From Sphingomonadales bacterium (GTDB lineage: Bacteria > Pseudomonadota > Alphaproteobacteria > Sphingomonadales > Sphingomonadaceae), in NCBI GenBank assembly GCA_016707885.1, contig JADJGU010000001.1:809501-873500 (forward strand): a stretch of 64,000 bases of DNA, given 5' to 3'. The translations under genes and the position numbers were made by a program. The number at the start of each line of letters is the position of its first letter. Positions within the stretch are counted from its first letter, which is position 1. This document shows, piece by piece, positions 1 to 8,130 of this stretch. The notes below the pieces were generated by a model. That model saw only the letters and a list, made by a program, of their open reading frames with translations. It was not told the DNA's origin and did no database searches.

Positions 1-168
1 GATCCGCAGCTCTTCTATTTCTCGGTCACCGGCGCCGCCGACCGCTTTTTCTCGGCGCGGCTGGTATTGCGGCACTGCTATGATCAGCACGACATCTCAC
101 CCGAGATGCGCGACGCCTATCGCGAACACACCATTGCGCTGATCATGCGCGGCCTGTTGGCCGAGTAG
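1..168 (+). CDS. TetR-family regulator, C-terminal fragment (truncated by window edge)
   Basis: An open frame runs from base 1 to a TAG at 166-168 and gives 55 residues. It contains LFYFSVTGAADRFFSAR and ends LIMRGLLAE. This pattern, an amphipathic helix with 'FFSVTGAA-RFF' followed by a terminal 'L-M-GL' helix, is what I associate with the ligand-binding C-terminal domain of TetR/AcrR repressors. The DNA-binding half lies outside the window, so neither its target nor its start can be judged. The next gene is convergent and starts its 3' end only 6 bp away. Confidence 0.5.
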   Translation, partial: DPQLFYFSVTGAADRFFSARLVLRHCYDQHDISPEMRDAYREHTIALIMRGLLAE

Positions 169-174
169 CGGCCT

Positions 175-756
175 TTATTCGGGTTGGGGCAATGCGCTGT
201 CGGGATTTTCCGCCTCTGGCGCTTCATTTGCCATTCGCGCTTCGCGTTCCGCCCGCTCTTTTTCGAACTGCTTGACGCGCTCTTCGACAAGCGCTGCTTC
301 GGCATCGATGGTGTCGAGGCGCTTTTTACGCTCTGCCGCAATCATCCGGCCGAAAGTCAGGCCAGGATCTTCCTTTTTCTCGGCATAAGCGGCTTCAATT
401 TGCTTCAGACCGCAGCCGGTAAAGCCCCCGGCGCCTGACGCGCTGCAGCTCATCGTGCCTTCGCGACCGACATATTCATAGGCCAGAACACGATTGGTCC
501 AAGCCTCCTTGCTCGGGTCATTGGGATCATCGCGCAACTGGGTCGGGATGCGGTAGCGATCCGATTCGGAAAGCCGTGCGCAGACATTGATCTGGTCATC
601 GGTGCTCGCGGCACATTCATCTTCACCATACACAATGACCATGTTGATCTTTTCGGCATCGGGCGCGGCGGCTGGCGCTTCACCCTCTTGCGCAAAAGCG
701 GAGGTGGCCATGAGTGCAAATGCGGCACCAAATATGAGGGCTGTACGATTGGTCAT
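175..756 (-). CDS. Secreted hypothetical protein
   Basis: 193 residues beginning with a clear Sec signal peptide (hydrophobic core ALIFGAAFALMATSAFA, cleavage after AFA-Q). The mature part has four cysteines (in ECAAS, NVCAR, MSCSAS and GCGLK) that could form disulfides in the periplasm. It ends in a charged, probably coiled-coil segment rich in E, K and R (about residues 140-175) and a Pro/Glu tail. A GGAG lies about 10 bases before the ATG. I recognise no catalytic motif. Similar short periplasmic proteins seem common in sphingomonads, but I cannot assign a function. The neighbouring dsbB could serve its disulfides, which is only an inference. Confidence 0.75.
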   Translation of the reverse strand: MTNRTALIFGAAFALMATSAFAQEGEAPAAAPDAEKINMVIVYGEDECAASTDDQINVCARLSESDRYRIPTQLRDDPNDPSKEAWTNRVLAYEYVGREGTMSCSASGAGGFTGCGLKQIEAAYAEKKEDPGLTFGRMIAAERKKRLDTIDAEAALVEERVKQFEKERAEREARMANEAPEAENPDSALPQPE

Positions 757-837
757 CGGGTTACTCCAGAATCTGGATTGGGGCTTAGGCGCTGCTGGAT
801 GAATGGCAAATGAAATTCAGCGCTGCATTGATGGCGG

Positions 838-1362
838 TCAAATTCGCTTTGAAAGCGCAATCGCCGCCCGGCAGCCAAGACGAATTGCCGCACTCATCAA
901 CGGATAGGCAGGGGCCTGCTCGGCCCCGGCGGCAAGCGCGGTTTCCTTATGCTCCACCTCTTCCTGACGGAATTCCTCGATCATGGCAGACAGCGAAGGA
1001 TCGCTCTCTCCCAGTTCGGCGAGCTGTTCGCGATAATGGGCGTCGATTTCGGTTTCGACCGCAACGGTGCACGCCATCGCTGCCTCGGGGCCAATGGCGG
1101 CGGTCACCGCGCCCAATGCAAAACCTGCGACATTCCAGAAAGGCTGGAGCGCGGTGGGTCGCACGCCGCGTTCTGCCATCAACCGGTCAAAGGCATCGAG
1201 ATGGCGACGTTCCTGCTCGGCCATATGTGCGATGCTGCGCGCGGCTGGGTGTCGATCCCCCAGCATGGCCAATTGGCCTGCATAAATGCGCGTGGCGCCA
1301 TATTCGCCCGCCTGATCGACGCGGATCATGCTCAAACGGCTGGCGGCTTGATTGGCGATCAT
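838..1362 (-). CDS. coq7: Demethoxyubiquinone hydroxylase (Coq7/UbiF-type di-iron enzyme)
   Basis: 174 residues from the ATG at 1362, chosen because GGGAGG precedes it and the family alignment begins with RVDQAGEYGATRIYAGQ. Di-iron ligands are visible in the order expected for Coq7: Glu in GEYGA, EQERRHL (ExxH), Glu in VAVETEIDAHY, and EEVEHKE (ExxH). The enzyme hydroxylates demethoxyubiquinone in the penultimate step of ubiquinone synthesis at the inner membrane. The start overlaps the dsbB stop in an ATGA, so the two are probably translated from one message. ubiA, another ubiquinone gene, lies 42 kb away in this window. An upstream in-frame start exists inside dsbB but adds residues unlike the family. 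Confidence 0.92.
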   Translation of the reverse strand: MIANQAASRLSMIRVDQAGEYGATRIYAGQLAMLGDRHPAARSIAHMAEQERRHLDAFDRLMAERGVRPTALQPFWNVAGFALGAVTAAIGPEAAMACTVAVETEIDAHYREQLAELGESDPSLSAMIEEFRQEEVEHKETALAAGAEQAPAYPLMSAAIRLGCRAAIALSKRI

Positions 1363-1838
1363 GCTTTCCCTCCCTTGCGCAGCAGCGCGAAGATGGCGAG
1401 TGCGCCAAATGTCGAAATCAGGAAGTTGAAACCGGCGAGCGAAATACCAAACAGCGTCCAAGGTGCAATATCGCAGCGGATAAGCGGAGCGTTGAGGATC
1501 GCATCAAGCACATCCTTGCCGCTGCCTGGAGCAACCGTCGATGAGCAAGTGGTGATGCCTTCCCACCAGCCATATTCGACCCCCGCATGATAGCCACCGA
1601 TCAGGCCACTGGTCAGAATGGCAAGGGCAGCAAAGGCCGTGAAAGCACGGCGCTTACCGTCTCCCAGCAGTATGAACGCTCCCAACGCCAAAGGAAGCGC
1701 AGCAAAATGGGGCCAGCGTTGCCACCAGCACATCTCGCACGGATATAATCCGCCAATATATTGCGACACATAAGCTCCCGCGAGGAGCCCGAAAGGAAGC
1801 AGAAGCGCCAGCCAGCGCGCACGATCGAAACCGGTCAT
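1359..1838 (-). CDS. dsbB: Disulfide bond formation protein B family
   Basis: 159 residues with about four hydrophobic segments (near 8-28, 42-60, 65-82 and 128-152). The first periplasmic loop holds the CEMC pair and the second holds cysteines in TTCSS and IRCDI, which is the four-cysteine arrangement of DsbB. The family reoxidises DsbA and passes electrons to quinone. It is the first gene of a two-gene unit whose second member makes ubiquinone, the electron acceptor, a sensible pairing. The start is ATG at 1838, just past the ctpA stop region on the same strand. Length is close to other alphaproteobacterial DsbB proteins. Confidence 0.9.
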   Translation of the reverse strand: MTGFDRARWLALLLPFGLLAGAYVSQYIGGLYPCEMCWWQRWPHFAALPLALGAFILLGDGKRRAFTAFAALAILTSGLIGGYHAGVEYGWWEGITTCSSTVAPGSGKDVLDAILNAPLIRCDIAPWTLFGISLAGFNFLISTFGALAIFALLRKGGKA

Positions 1839-1858
1839 GCCCGCGTGTCTAGCAGGCT

Positions 1859-3211
1859 CTAATTGCGCTTGCCAGTCTTTGCGCTGGTTTCAGCAAGGCG
1901 CGCGCCTTTCGTTCCCAGACGCTCCAGCGTCTGCATCGCATAATGCAGCTGGAAATCCTCAATACCCTGTTTTTTCAGCTCTTCGGGTGTCATGGCAAAG
2001 CGTGGATCATCCTTGCCGTCGGACTCGAGGCTCTTGTCGTCGGCGAGATTTTCATTGACCAAATGGCGGCGCAAATCGGATTCGCGAACGGCGACGCGCT
2101 TGCGATAATCGGGATCGGAAATCTGCGGCACAGAAACATCAGGCTTCACGCCGCCTTCCTGCACCGAGCGGCCCGACGGCAGGTGGTAGCGTGCGACGGT
2201 CAGGCGCAGGCCGGTTTCTCGCGACAATGGCAGCACATTCTGCACCGATCCCTTGCCAAAGCTGCGTTCACCCATGACGAGCGCGCGGCGATGGTCCTGC
2301 AATGCGCCGGCGACGATTTCCGAGGCCGAGGCCGAACCAGCATCAACCAGCACGATCACAGGCTTGCCGCCCGTCACATCGCCCTTGATTGCCTGTTCGG
2401 CAAACCAGCGGCTGACCACGACCTTGTCGCGGCCGCGTTCGGAAACGATTTCGCCCTTGTCGAGGAAAGCATCGGACACCTTCACCGCTTCTTCCAAAAT
2501 CCCGCCTGGGTTGGAGCGCAGGTCGACAATATAGCCTTGCGGCTTGCCGCCCAATTGGCGCTCTATGCCCTTGATTGCGGCAACCACATCCTCGCCGGTT
2601 TCTTCCGAAAATCCGGTGATGGTGATGACGCCAATCTTGTCCTTGACCTCCCATTTCACCGGTTTCAGGTCGATGATCGCGCGGGTCAGCGTCAGGTCGA
2701 ACGGTTCGTCACGACCAGGGCGGAAAATGGTCAGCTTGATCGATGTGCCAGGTGCACCACGCATGCGGTTTACCGCATCGTCAATCGAATCGCCGACAAT
2801 CAGTTCGCCATCGAGATGGGTGATATAGTCACCCGCCTTGATCCCTGCCTTGTCGGCAGGGGTATCGGCGGTGGGGGCGATCACCTTGATCGCGCCGTCT
2901 TCCTGCGTCACCGACAGGCCGAGGCCGCCATATTCGCCCTCAATCTGCGTCTGCAGATCGCGGAAATTGCTTTCATCGAGAAACGCGCTGTGCGGATCAA
3001 GTGTGTTGAGCATCCCCTGAATCGCGCCCTTCATCAGCTGCTCATCATCGACCTTGTCGACATAGTTGGCGCGCACTTTTTTATAGACCGCAATGAATTC
3101 GTCCATGTCGCGCAGCGGATCATCCTTGCGCTGCTGGGCGGTCAGCGAGGTCGTCGCCAAAGCGCCAATGACAAAGGCAGTGATGCCGGTTGCGAGCGTT
3201 TTCCTGTACAT
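1859..3211 (-). CDS. ctpA: S41 family C-terminal processing peptidase
   Basis: 450 residues. The N-terminus has an uncleaved or weakly cleaved signal segment (TGITAFVIGALATTSLTAQ). A PDZ domain follows (about 80-165, with GGLGLSV and AGIKAGDYI), then the S41 core with GGILEEAV and the Ser in GSASASEIVAGAL. The Lys of the Ser-Lys dyad is in SFGKGSVQ. The periplasmic enzyme trims C-termini of exported proteins, often cell-wall enzymes. It is the last member of the proA...nadD-rsfS-rlmH-envC run, separated from the envC-like gene by about 110 bp. The EnvC-CtpA adjacency fits the known link between CtpA proteases and cell-wall hydrolase control. Confidence 0.92.
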   Translation of the reverse strand: MYRKTLATGITAFVIGALATTSLTAQQRKDDPLRDMDEFIAVYKKVRANYVDKVDDEQLMKGAIQGMLNTLDPHSAFLDESNFRDLQTQIEGEYGGLGLSVTQEDGAIKVIAPTADTPADKAGIKAGDYITHLDGELIVGDSIDDAVNRMRGAPGTSIKLTIFRPGRDEPFDLTLTRAIIDLKPVKWEVKDKIGVITITGFSEETGEDVVAAIKGIERQLGGKPQGYIVDLRSNPGGILEEAVKVSDAFLDKGEIVSERGRDKVVVSRWFAEQAIKGDVTGGKPVIVLVDAGSASASEIVAGALQDHRRALVMGERSFGKGSVQNVLPLSRETGLRLTVARYHLPSGRSVQEGGVKPDVSVPQISDPDYRKRVAVRESDLRRHLVNENLADDKSLESDGKDDPRFAMTPEELKKQGIEDFQLHYAMQTLERLGTKGARLAETSAKTGKRN

Positions 3212-3322
3212 AAGCGCATTCGCCTTCGAGTCTGATCGCGTAATTTTCCAGCTATATCGTGATTGCAGCCAATGGTGAAAGCCTGTTTACCACGAAAGTG
3301 GTCCAGAGGCCGACGAGCGGCT

Positions 3323-4474
3323 TCAGCCGATCAGCGCGGCTATATCGACAATCCGCCCATTGCGCCGCAGTTCGACCATGATTTCAGGTTCTTCGCTGCC
3401 CGCCTGCCCGATATTGCTGCCCTGCCGGACACGCGCACCCTTTTCGACACCCAGCCGTTCGATATTGGTGATCAGGCTCGACCAGCCGCCACCATGTTCG
3501 ATGATGATGATATTGCCAAAGCTGCGATACCGGCCGGCGAAGGTCACGATACCATCGGCGGGGGCAACCAGCGCGGCATTTTCGGCGACGCTGAGCCGCA
3601 GGCCCCGCTCGCGATAGCCTGTGGGGTTCAATTCGCCAAAACCTGACACAATTTGGCCACGCACCGGAAGGATGTAAGCGGTTTGCCTTGGCTTGGGGCT
3701 CATTGCGCCCGACCTGCGGGGCGAAGGACCCTCATATGTGGCAAGTAAAGCAGCGATCTGGCCGCTTTCGCGATCCGCGTCGATACGCTCGACCAGATCA
3801 CGCGCGCGCTCGCCTTCGCCAATCGCCCGCTCGAACTCGAGCGCGGCATCGGCGTTGAGAGAAAGCGCACGCCCCCGCGTTCCGCTTTCGAGCGCAACCA
3901 GCGATTGCCGCCGCTCGTTGAGGCTTGTGCGTGCAACCGCGAGCGAGCGGATGGCGGTGCGCTCCTGCACGCCCAATTCACGTTGCAGCGCCATTTGCTG
4001 ACGCAAAGCAGCCGTGCGCCGCGCCACTACGGGTTCGATCGCCGACATCGTCGCGCGCAGATGGATATAGTCGCGCCGGTCCCCCGGTTGGGCGAGGAGC
4101 AACGATACAGGCTGGCGCGTCATCGACTGCAATAGCGCGTTGAGCCGCATCAGAGGCGCGCTTGCCCCACCCAGCAGGGCCGCCTGCTCCTTTTGCCGCC
4201 GGGCAATGATGGTAATCCGCGCGCGTGCAGCAGCAATCTCTGCGTTAGCGGTATCTATTTCCGCCGCCAGCGCGGCACGGCGGGCCACAAAGCGGTCTGC
4301 GGTCGCTTCGGCGCTCGCCGCCTCTTGCCGCAGGAACTCACTGCGCGCGGACGCAGCGGCAGCGCGTTGTTTGGCTGCGCGCAGTGCCGCAACATCGCTT
4401 TGCCCCGCTGCAGCCGCAGAAAGCATCGCAATAGCAGCCGTCACCATCCCGATATGTCGCAAGCCGCCCCTCAT
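3323..4474 (-). CDS. EnvC-like murein hydrolase activator (degenerate M23/LytM)
   Basis: 383 residues from the ATG at 4474, which lies 4 bases after the rlmH stop; a longer start at 4510 would overlap rlmH and is less likely. A signal segment (MVTAAIAMLSAAAAGQ) is followed by a long Ala/Arg-rich coiled coil (about 25-230) and a C-terminal LytM fold. The zinc-binding residues of active M23 enzymes are missing: the HxxxD position reads RLSVAEN and the HxH position reads IMVELRR. This loss is typical of EnvC-type proteins, which activate cell-separation amidases instead of cutting peptidoglycan themselves. It sits between rlmH and ctpA on the same strand. Confidence 0.88.
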   Translation of the reverse strand: MRGGLRHIGMVTAAIAMLSAAAAGQSDVAALRAAKQRAAAASARSEFLRQEAASAEATADRFVARRAALAAEIDTANAEIAAARARITIIARRQKEQAALLGGASAPLMRLNALLQSMTRQPVSLLLAQPGDRRDYIHLRATMSAIEPVVARRTAALRQQMALQRELGVQERTAIRSLAVARTSLNERRQSLVALESGTRGRALSLNADAALEFERAIGEGERARDLVERIDADRESGQIAALLATYEGPSPRRSGAMSPKPRQTAYILPVRGQIVSGFGELNPTGYRERGLRLSVAENAALVAPADGIVTFAGRYRSFGNIIIIEHGGGWSSLITNIERLGVEKGARVRQGSNIGQAGSEEPEIMVELRRNGRIVDIAALIG

Positions 4475-4478
4475 CAGC

Positions 4479-4901
4479 CTATCCTTCGCGATGATAGGGG
4501 TGGTTGGCAAGGATAGATGTCGCGCGATAGAGTTGTTCGGCGAGCATCGCGCGCGCCATCAAATGGGGCCAGGTCGCGTGACCAAAGGCGATGAGTTTGT
4601 CGGCGTCGGCACGGTCAGCATCATCAAAACCGTCGGCGGCGCCTAGGCAGAAACGCACCTCTGCTACGCCTTCATCACGCCAGCGTTCGAGCATTTTGGC
4701 CAATTCGGATGACGAAATTTGCTCGCCTTTTTCATCCAGCAGGACGGTGCGGCAGTTGCGTTCGACGGGCGGCGTATTCCCGCCACGATCAGGTAGTTCG
4801 GTGAGTTTATGCGGCCAGGTCAGCCGCTTCAGATAGCGATCGACCAATTCTGCCTCGGGGGAGCGGCCGATCTTGCCGCGCGCAATGATGTGCAGCCGCA
4901 T
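4479..4901 (-). CDS. rlmH: 23S rRNA (pseudouridine1915-N3)-methyltransferase
   Basis: 140 residues from the ATG at 4901 (MRLHIIARGKIG), the usual family start; an ATG six codons upstream is less likely. It is a small SPOUT methyltransferase: the C-terminal knot contains CLGAADGF and the tail MLAEQLYRA, which bind S-adenosylmethionine and the ribosome in the family. It modifies helix 69 of 23S rRNA on assembled ribosomes. It follows rsfS on the same strand, the standard bacterial order (nadD-rsfS-rlmH), with about 40 bp between them. The next gene starts 4 bases after its stop. Confidence 0.95.
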   Translation of the reverse strand: MRLHIIARGKIGRSPEAELVDRYLKRLTWPHKLTELPDRGGNTPPVERNCRTVLLDEKGEQISSSELAKMLERWRDEGVAEVRFCLGAADGFDDADRADADKLIAFGHATWPHLMARAMLAEQLYRATSILANHPYHREG

Positions 4902-4943
4902 CTGCGGTCCCCCCCTCACTAATTTGCGACTGCCCTTATGCTA

Positions 4944-5342
4944 TCAGGCGTTCGCAACCTCGGGCGCGTCGCCAAAGCCCCACATCCGTTCAAGGTTGTA
5001 GAAGCTGCGCACTTCGGGCCGGAACAGGTGCACGACAACATCTTCGGCATCGATCAGCACCCAGTCGGCCGTCGGCAAGCCTTCGACACGGGCATGCCGC
5101 CCAGCCTGCTTGATGCGCTCGACCAGTTTCTGCGCCATCGAAGCCACCTGACGACTCGAACGGCCGGACGCCACAACCATATAGTCGGCGATGCTGCTCT
5201 TGCCTTTCAAGGGGATCGAGACGGTTTCCTGCGCTTGATCGTCGTCAAGCGATTTGAGAATGAGTGCATGCAGTTCGTCAGGCTGCAGGACAGGTCCCTT
5301 TCTGGCGGTCTTGCCGCCGGGGACTGTAGCGAGTTCGATCAA
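4944..5342 (-). CDS. rsfS: Ribosomal silencing factor RsfS
   Basis: 132 residues with the RsfS/Iojap core: SIADYMVVASGRS, then DWVLIDAEDVVVHLF and a closing RSFYNLERMWG. The protein binds L14 on the 50S subunit and blocks subunit joining in starvation. The start is a TTG at 5342 preceded by a strong AAGGAG about 6 bases upstream, only 10 bases after the nadD stop, so the two are probably co-translated. The N-terminal 20 residues (TVPGGKTARKGP) are less conserved than the core, and the true start could be a little further in. Confidence 0.94.
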   Translation of the reverse strand: MIELATVPGGKTARKGPVLQPDELHALILKSLDDDQAQETVSIPLKGKSSIADYMVVASGRSSRQVASMAQKLVERIKQAGRHARVEGLPTADWVLIDAEDVVVHLFRPEVRSFYNLERMWGFGDAPEVANA

Positions 5343-5351
5343 AATTGCTCC

Positions 5352-5984
5352 TTAATACAAAACTTTGTGGGTAACGCCGTCAATGACGCGCCTTTCGTCA
5401 AAATCACGATACCAATATGGATTGGCCTGGCGAACCGCCGTGGCCGAGCGTGGATCGGGGCGAAAGCGCAAAAATACAAGCGCCGGTGTGCTCCACATTG
5501 TCCAATTAAGCTGCTGGTCCGGACGCCGGACATACCGCCTGAGCCAGGCCATTGCGGGACCCGCAACAGCATGGCTATCATAGCCCGGACGCGCGATAAC
5601 CGCAATCGGCATTAATCGGGCGATATCGCGCCAGCGCCGCCAGCGTGTGAAATTTGCCACATTGTCCGCCCCCATGATCCAGATGAAATGGCGATTGGGG
5701 TAGCGGCGGACAAGCTTGCGCAGCGTGTCTATGGTGTAGCGCGTGCCCATTTGCGCCTCAATCGCGCTCGCGCGGATCGGCGCGCGCCGTGCCATTTTGC
5801 GTGCCGAGCCCAGCCTGGCCTTGAGCGGCGCCATATCCTTGGCCCCCGCTTTTAACGGATTGCCGGGCGAAACCAGCCACCAGATTTCATCCAGATCAAG
5901 CGCATCGAGCGCAAACAGGCTGATCGAACGATGCCCGCCATGCGCAGGGTTAAACGATCCGCCGAGAAGGCCTGTGAAGGTCAA
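5352..5984 (-). CDS. nadD: Nicotinate-nucleotide adenylyltransferase
   Basis: 210 residues from a TTG at 5984. The open frame extends upstream to 6212, but that part lies over the ParE-like gene in another frame and looks like a shadow. The Rossmann start GLLGGSFNPAHGGH carries the HxGH nucleotidyltransferase motif, and WIMGADN is also present. The enzyme makes nicotinate adenine dinucleotide for NAD. The TTG overlaps the toxin stop as TTGA, so translation of this essential gene appears coupled to the toxin upstream of it. No ATG is available near the conserved N-terminus. The order nadD-rsfS-rlmH is standard. Confidence 0.92.
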   Translation of the reverse strand: MTFTGLLGGSFNPAHGGHRSISLFALDALDLDEIWWLVSPGNPLKAGAKDMAPLKARLGSARKMARRAPIRASAIEAQMGTRYTIDTLRKLVRRYPNRHFIWIMGADNVANFTRWRRWRDIARLMPIAVIARPGYDSHAVAGPAMAWLRRYVRRPDQQLNWTMWSTPALVFLRFRPDPRSATAVRQANPYWYRDFDERRVIDGVTHKVLY

Positions 5985-6268
5985 ATTTCCAACTGCCAGT
6001 TTTCGCGCGCATGAAATACCCGCGTAACGATTAACCGGGACGGTTCGGCCCGGTAGAGGATCAAATATCTTGTACCTGCAACTCGAAACTTCCGCGTGCC
6101 CTGCACCAGCATCGGTCCTCGGGATGGGAAGTTTTCGAGGCCGACGCAAGCGGCACGAATCATCGCCAAAATCCGGACCGCCGTCTCGCCGTCGGCATTG
6201 TCCATCAGCCATGCGGAGATACGGCGCAAATCCTCTAACGCTGGGCCGGACCAGATTATTTCCTGCAT
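5981..6268 (-). CDS. RelE/ParE superfamily toxin
   Basis: 95 residues with the ParE-like layout: IIWSGPALEDLRRISAWL at the start, a middle helix pair, then FRVAGTRYLILYRAEP and a terminal VTRVFHARENW. The RVFHAR end is typical of ParE/RelE toxins, which block gyrase or cleave mRNA; I cannot tell which from sequence alone. The ATG follows the antitoxin stop directly (TAA then ATG), so the pair is translationally coupled. Its own stop overlaps the nadD start. No frameshift or missing core residue was seen, so it may be active. Confidence 0.87.
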   Translation of the reverse strand: MQEIIWSGPALEDLRRISAWLMDNADGETAVRILAMIRAACVGLENFPSRGPMLVQGTRKFRVAGTRYLILYRAEPSRLIVTRVFHARENWQLEI

Positions 6269-6535
6269 TTAGCTCGCTTGCGCCCTCGCTTTGTGCAGCG
6301 CAATCATTTGATCGAGCTCAGCAATAATTTCAGCATGCGAATGAAATTCGCCGCGCGCGATCGCGTCTTCACCCTCTTGTACAAAGGCAAGGAACTCGGC
6401 TTCACTTTCTGCGACCCGTTGAACGGCTTGGGCAACGAACCAGGAACGCGATCGCCCTTTGGCTTTGGCGATTTGATCAACCAAAGTCATGACGCTCTCG
6501 TCGAGCCTCGCGGTGATAACGGCGGATTTACTCAT
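6269..6535 (-). CDS. Ribbon-helix-helix antitoxin (CopG/ParD-like)
   Basis: 88 residues. The N-terminus reads SAVITARLDESVMTLVD, a ribbon-helix-helix beta strand and first helix, then AKGRSRSWFVAQAVQRV for the second helix. The C-terminal acidic half (EAEFLAFVQEGEDAIARGE and on) is the likely toxin-binding part. RHH antitoxins neutralise the toxin and repress their own operon. A palindromic site lies 6-37 bases upstream of the ATG and is probably the operator. The pair lies between proA and nadD, genes that are neighbours in many relatives. Confidence 0.87.
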   Translation of the reverse strand: MSKSAVITARLDESVMTLVDQIAKAKGRSRSWFVAQAVQRVAESEAEFLAFVQEGEDAIARGEFHSHAEIIAELDQMIALHKARAQAS

Positions 6536-6540
6536 CGCAC

Positions 6541-6572
6541 GTTTGTATCACTTGTATACAAAAGATACAAGT
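6541..6572. promoter_or_regulatory. Probable operator/promoter of the toxin-antitoxin pair
   Basis: The arms ACTTGTAT (6550-6557) and ATACAAGT (6565-6572) are a perfect inverted repeat with a 7-base spacer. TTGTATACAA (6552-6561) is itself a palindrome, and TTGTATC (6543-6549) mirrors GATACAA (6564-6570). Overlapping TTGTAT half-sites just before a RHH antitoxin gene fit cooperative autorepression by that protein. The site lies 8 bases downstream of the proA stop, so the pair probably has its own promoter within the longer gene run. Confidence 0.65.
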
Positions 6573-6579
6573 CGTCCGT

Positions 6580-7836
6580 TCAGGGCCGCGTCTGCCCCGA
6601 GCCATGCACCAGCCATTTATAGGTGGTGAGCCCTTCGAGCGCGACCGGGCCGCGCGCGTGCAGGCGGCCGGTGGCGATGCCGATTTCCGCGCCGAGCCCG
6701 AATTCACCGCCATCGGCATATTGGGTCGAGGCGTTGTGCATCACGATGGCGCTGTCGACGCCCGACAGAAAGTCTGCCGCCGCCGCTTCGTCATGGGTAA
6801 TGATGCTTTCGGTATGCTGCGAACCATAGCGTGCGATATGTTCGATAGCCTCATCGACGCCAGCGACCATTTTCGCCGAGACGATGGGTTCGAGATATTC
6901 GGTGCCCCAATCAGCTTCGTCGGCCTGCACCGTCCGCGCGTCGAGTTCCATCAGCATGTCGTCGGCGCGCACTTCGCAACCGGCATCGAGCAAAGCACCA
7001 ATCAGCCGCGCGGGTTCGGGATAATCCTGATCAATCAGCAGCGTTTCGGTCGCCCCGCAAATCCCGGTGCGGCGCATCTTGGCGTTAACTGCAATCGCCT
7101 CCGCCATTGCCGGGTCGGCCTTGGCATGGATATAGGTGTGGCAGATGCCGTCGAGATGCGCGAGCACGGGGACGCGCGCCTCATCCTGCACGCGCGCGAC
7201 CAGCGATTTACCGCCGCGCGGGATGACCATGTCGATTTGCCCCTGTGCCTTAAGCAAGGCCCCGACGGCGGCACGATCTTGCGTCGGGACGAGCTGCACC
7301 GCATCGGCTGGGAGCCCCGCCTTGATGATTCCTTCGATCATCGCAGCATGGATCGCACGGTTGCTATGTACCGCTTCGCTGCCGCCGCGCAGGATGACCA
7401 CATTGCCCGAACGCAGGCCGAGCGCTGCCGCATCTGCCGTCACATTGGGGCGACTTTCATAGATGATCGCGAGCACACCGACGGGCACACGGACGCGCTC
7501 CATGACAAGGCCATTGGGCCGTTCGCTACGGTCAATCACCTGCCCGACTGGATCGGCCAGATGCGCGACCTGCTCGACAGCCGAGGCGATACCCTCGATC
7601 CGGCCTTCATCCAGTTTCAGCCGGTCAAGCATCGCCGCCGACAGGCCGTTTGCCGCACCAGCCTCCATGTCGATCGCATTGGCTTTCAAAATCGTCGGTG
7701 CAGCGGCACGCAAAGCTGTAGCAGCAGCCAACAACGCTTCGGCTTTCTGCGCATCGCTGGCACGCGCAACTATGCGCGCGGACGCACGAGCCTTGGCCGT
7801 CATAGCGGCGACAATCTGGGTGGCATCTTCACTCAT
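6580..7836 (-). CDS. proA: Glutamate-5-semialdehyde dehydrogenase (gamma-glutamyl phosphate reductase)
   Basis: 418 residues from the ATG at 7836, preceded by AGGAAG at good spacing; an in-frame start 18 codons upstream is less likely. It is an aldehyde-dehydrogenase-fold enzyme with the catalytic Cys in GICGATETLL, ESRPNVTADA near the nucleotide site and the C-terminal GLTTYKWLV typical of ProA. It reduces gamma-glutamyl phosphate to the semialdehyde in proline synthesis. No proB is seen in the window. It heads the minus-strand run that leads through the toxin-antitoxin pair into nadD. Confidence 0.95.
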   Translation of the reverse strand: MSEDATQIVAAMTAKARASARIVARASDAQKAEALLAAATALRAAAPTILKANAIDMEAGAANGLSAAMLDRLKLDEGRIEGIASAVEQVAHLADPVGQVIDRSERPNGLVMERVRVPVGVLAIIYESRPNVTADAAALGLRSGNVVILRGGSEAVHSNRAIHAAMIEGIIKAGLPADAVQLVPTQDRAAVGALLKAQGQIDMVIPRGGKSLVARVQDEARVPVLAHLDGICHTYIHAKADPAMAEAIAVNAKMRRTGICGATETLLIDQDYPEPARLIGALLDAGCEVRADDMLMELDARTVQADEADWGTEYLEPIVSAKMVAGVDEAIEHIARYGSQHTESIITHDEAAAADFLSGVDSAIVMHNASTQYADGGEFGLGAEIGIATGRLHARGPVALEGLTTYKWLVHGSGQTRP

Positions 7837-8066
7837 CGGTTTGCTTCCTAGAGCGCCCGACAGCGAAGCGAAAGCCGCAGAATCCTGCATTTCCGGCGGA
7901 ATTTTACGCGTCTTGCGTTGATTCGCAATATGTATCTGTAAAATTTATGTTTTTGTTCGATTCTGGCGAGTGCTTGCCGGGTGCTCAGCTTAGGCCAGAA
8001 ACCGATTTCATGTAAAAACTCACAACTCACCGCACGACTCTACCGACTCGGCACGAGTCACAATAA

Positions 8067-8091
8067 AGCGATTCGTCAGCGGCAAATCGCT
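8067..8091 (+). other. Small hairpin in the proA / M23-peptidase divergent region
   Basis: AGCGATT (8067-8073) and AATCGCT (8085-8091) can form a 7-bp stem with an 11-base loop. It lies about 40 bases before the M23 start, within the 294-bp divergent intergenic stretch 7837-8130. A further short repeat, GACTC-GGCAC-GAGTC, lies just upstream. No convincing -10/-35 pair was found. The function is unknown; it could be a 5' leader element or an operator. Confidence 0.3.
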
Positions 8092-8130
8092 CTGCTAAGC
8101 GCCCGTCACTAAATAAAAACGGGGTGGGTC

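Noticed and set aside
1943..3235. Long open frame (430 codons) on the plus strand opposite ctpA
   Set aside because: High-GC antisense shadow: no recognisable family, and the opposite strand encodes a full S41 peptidase.
5985..6212. N-terminal extension of nadD over the toxin gene
   Set aside because: The added residues are Arg/Cys-rich and overlap the toxin in another frame; the family starts at the TTG.
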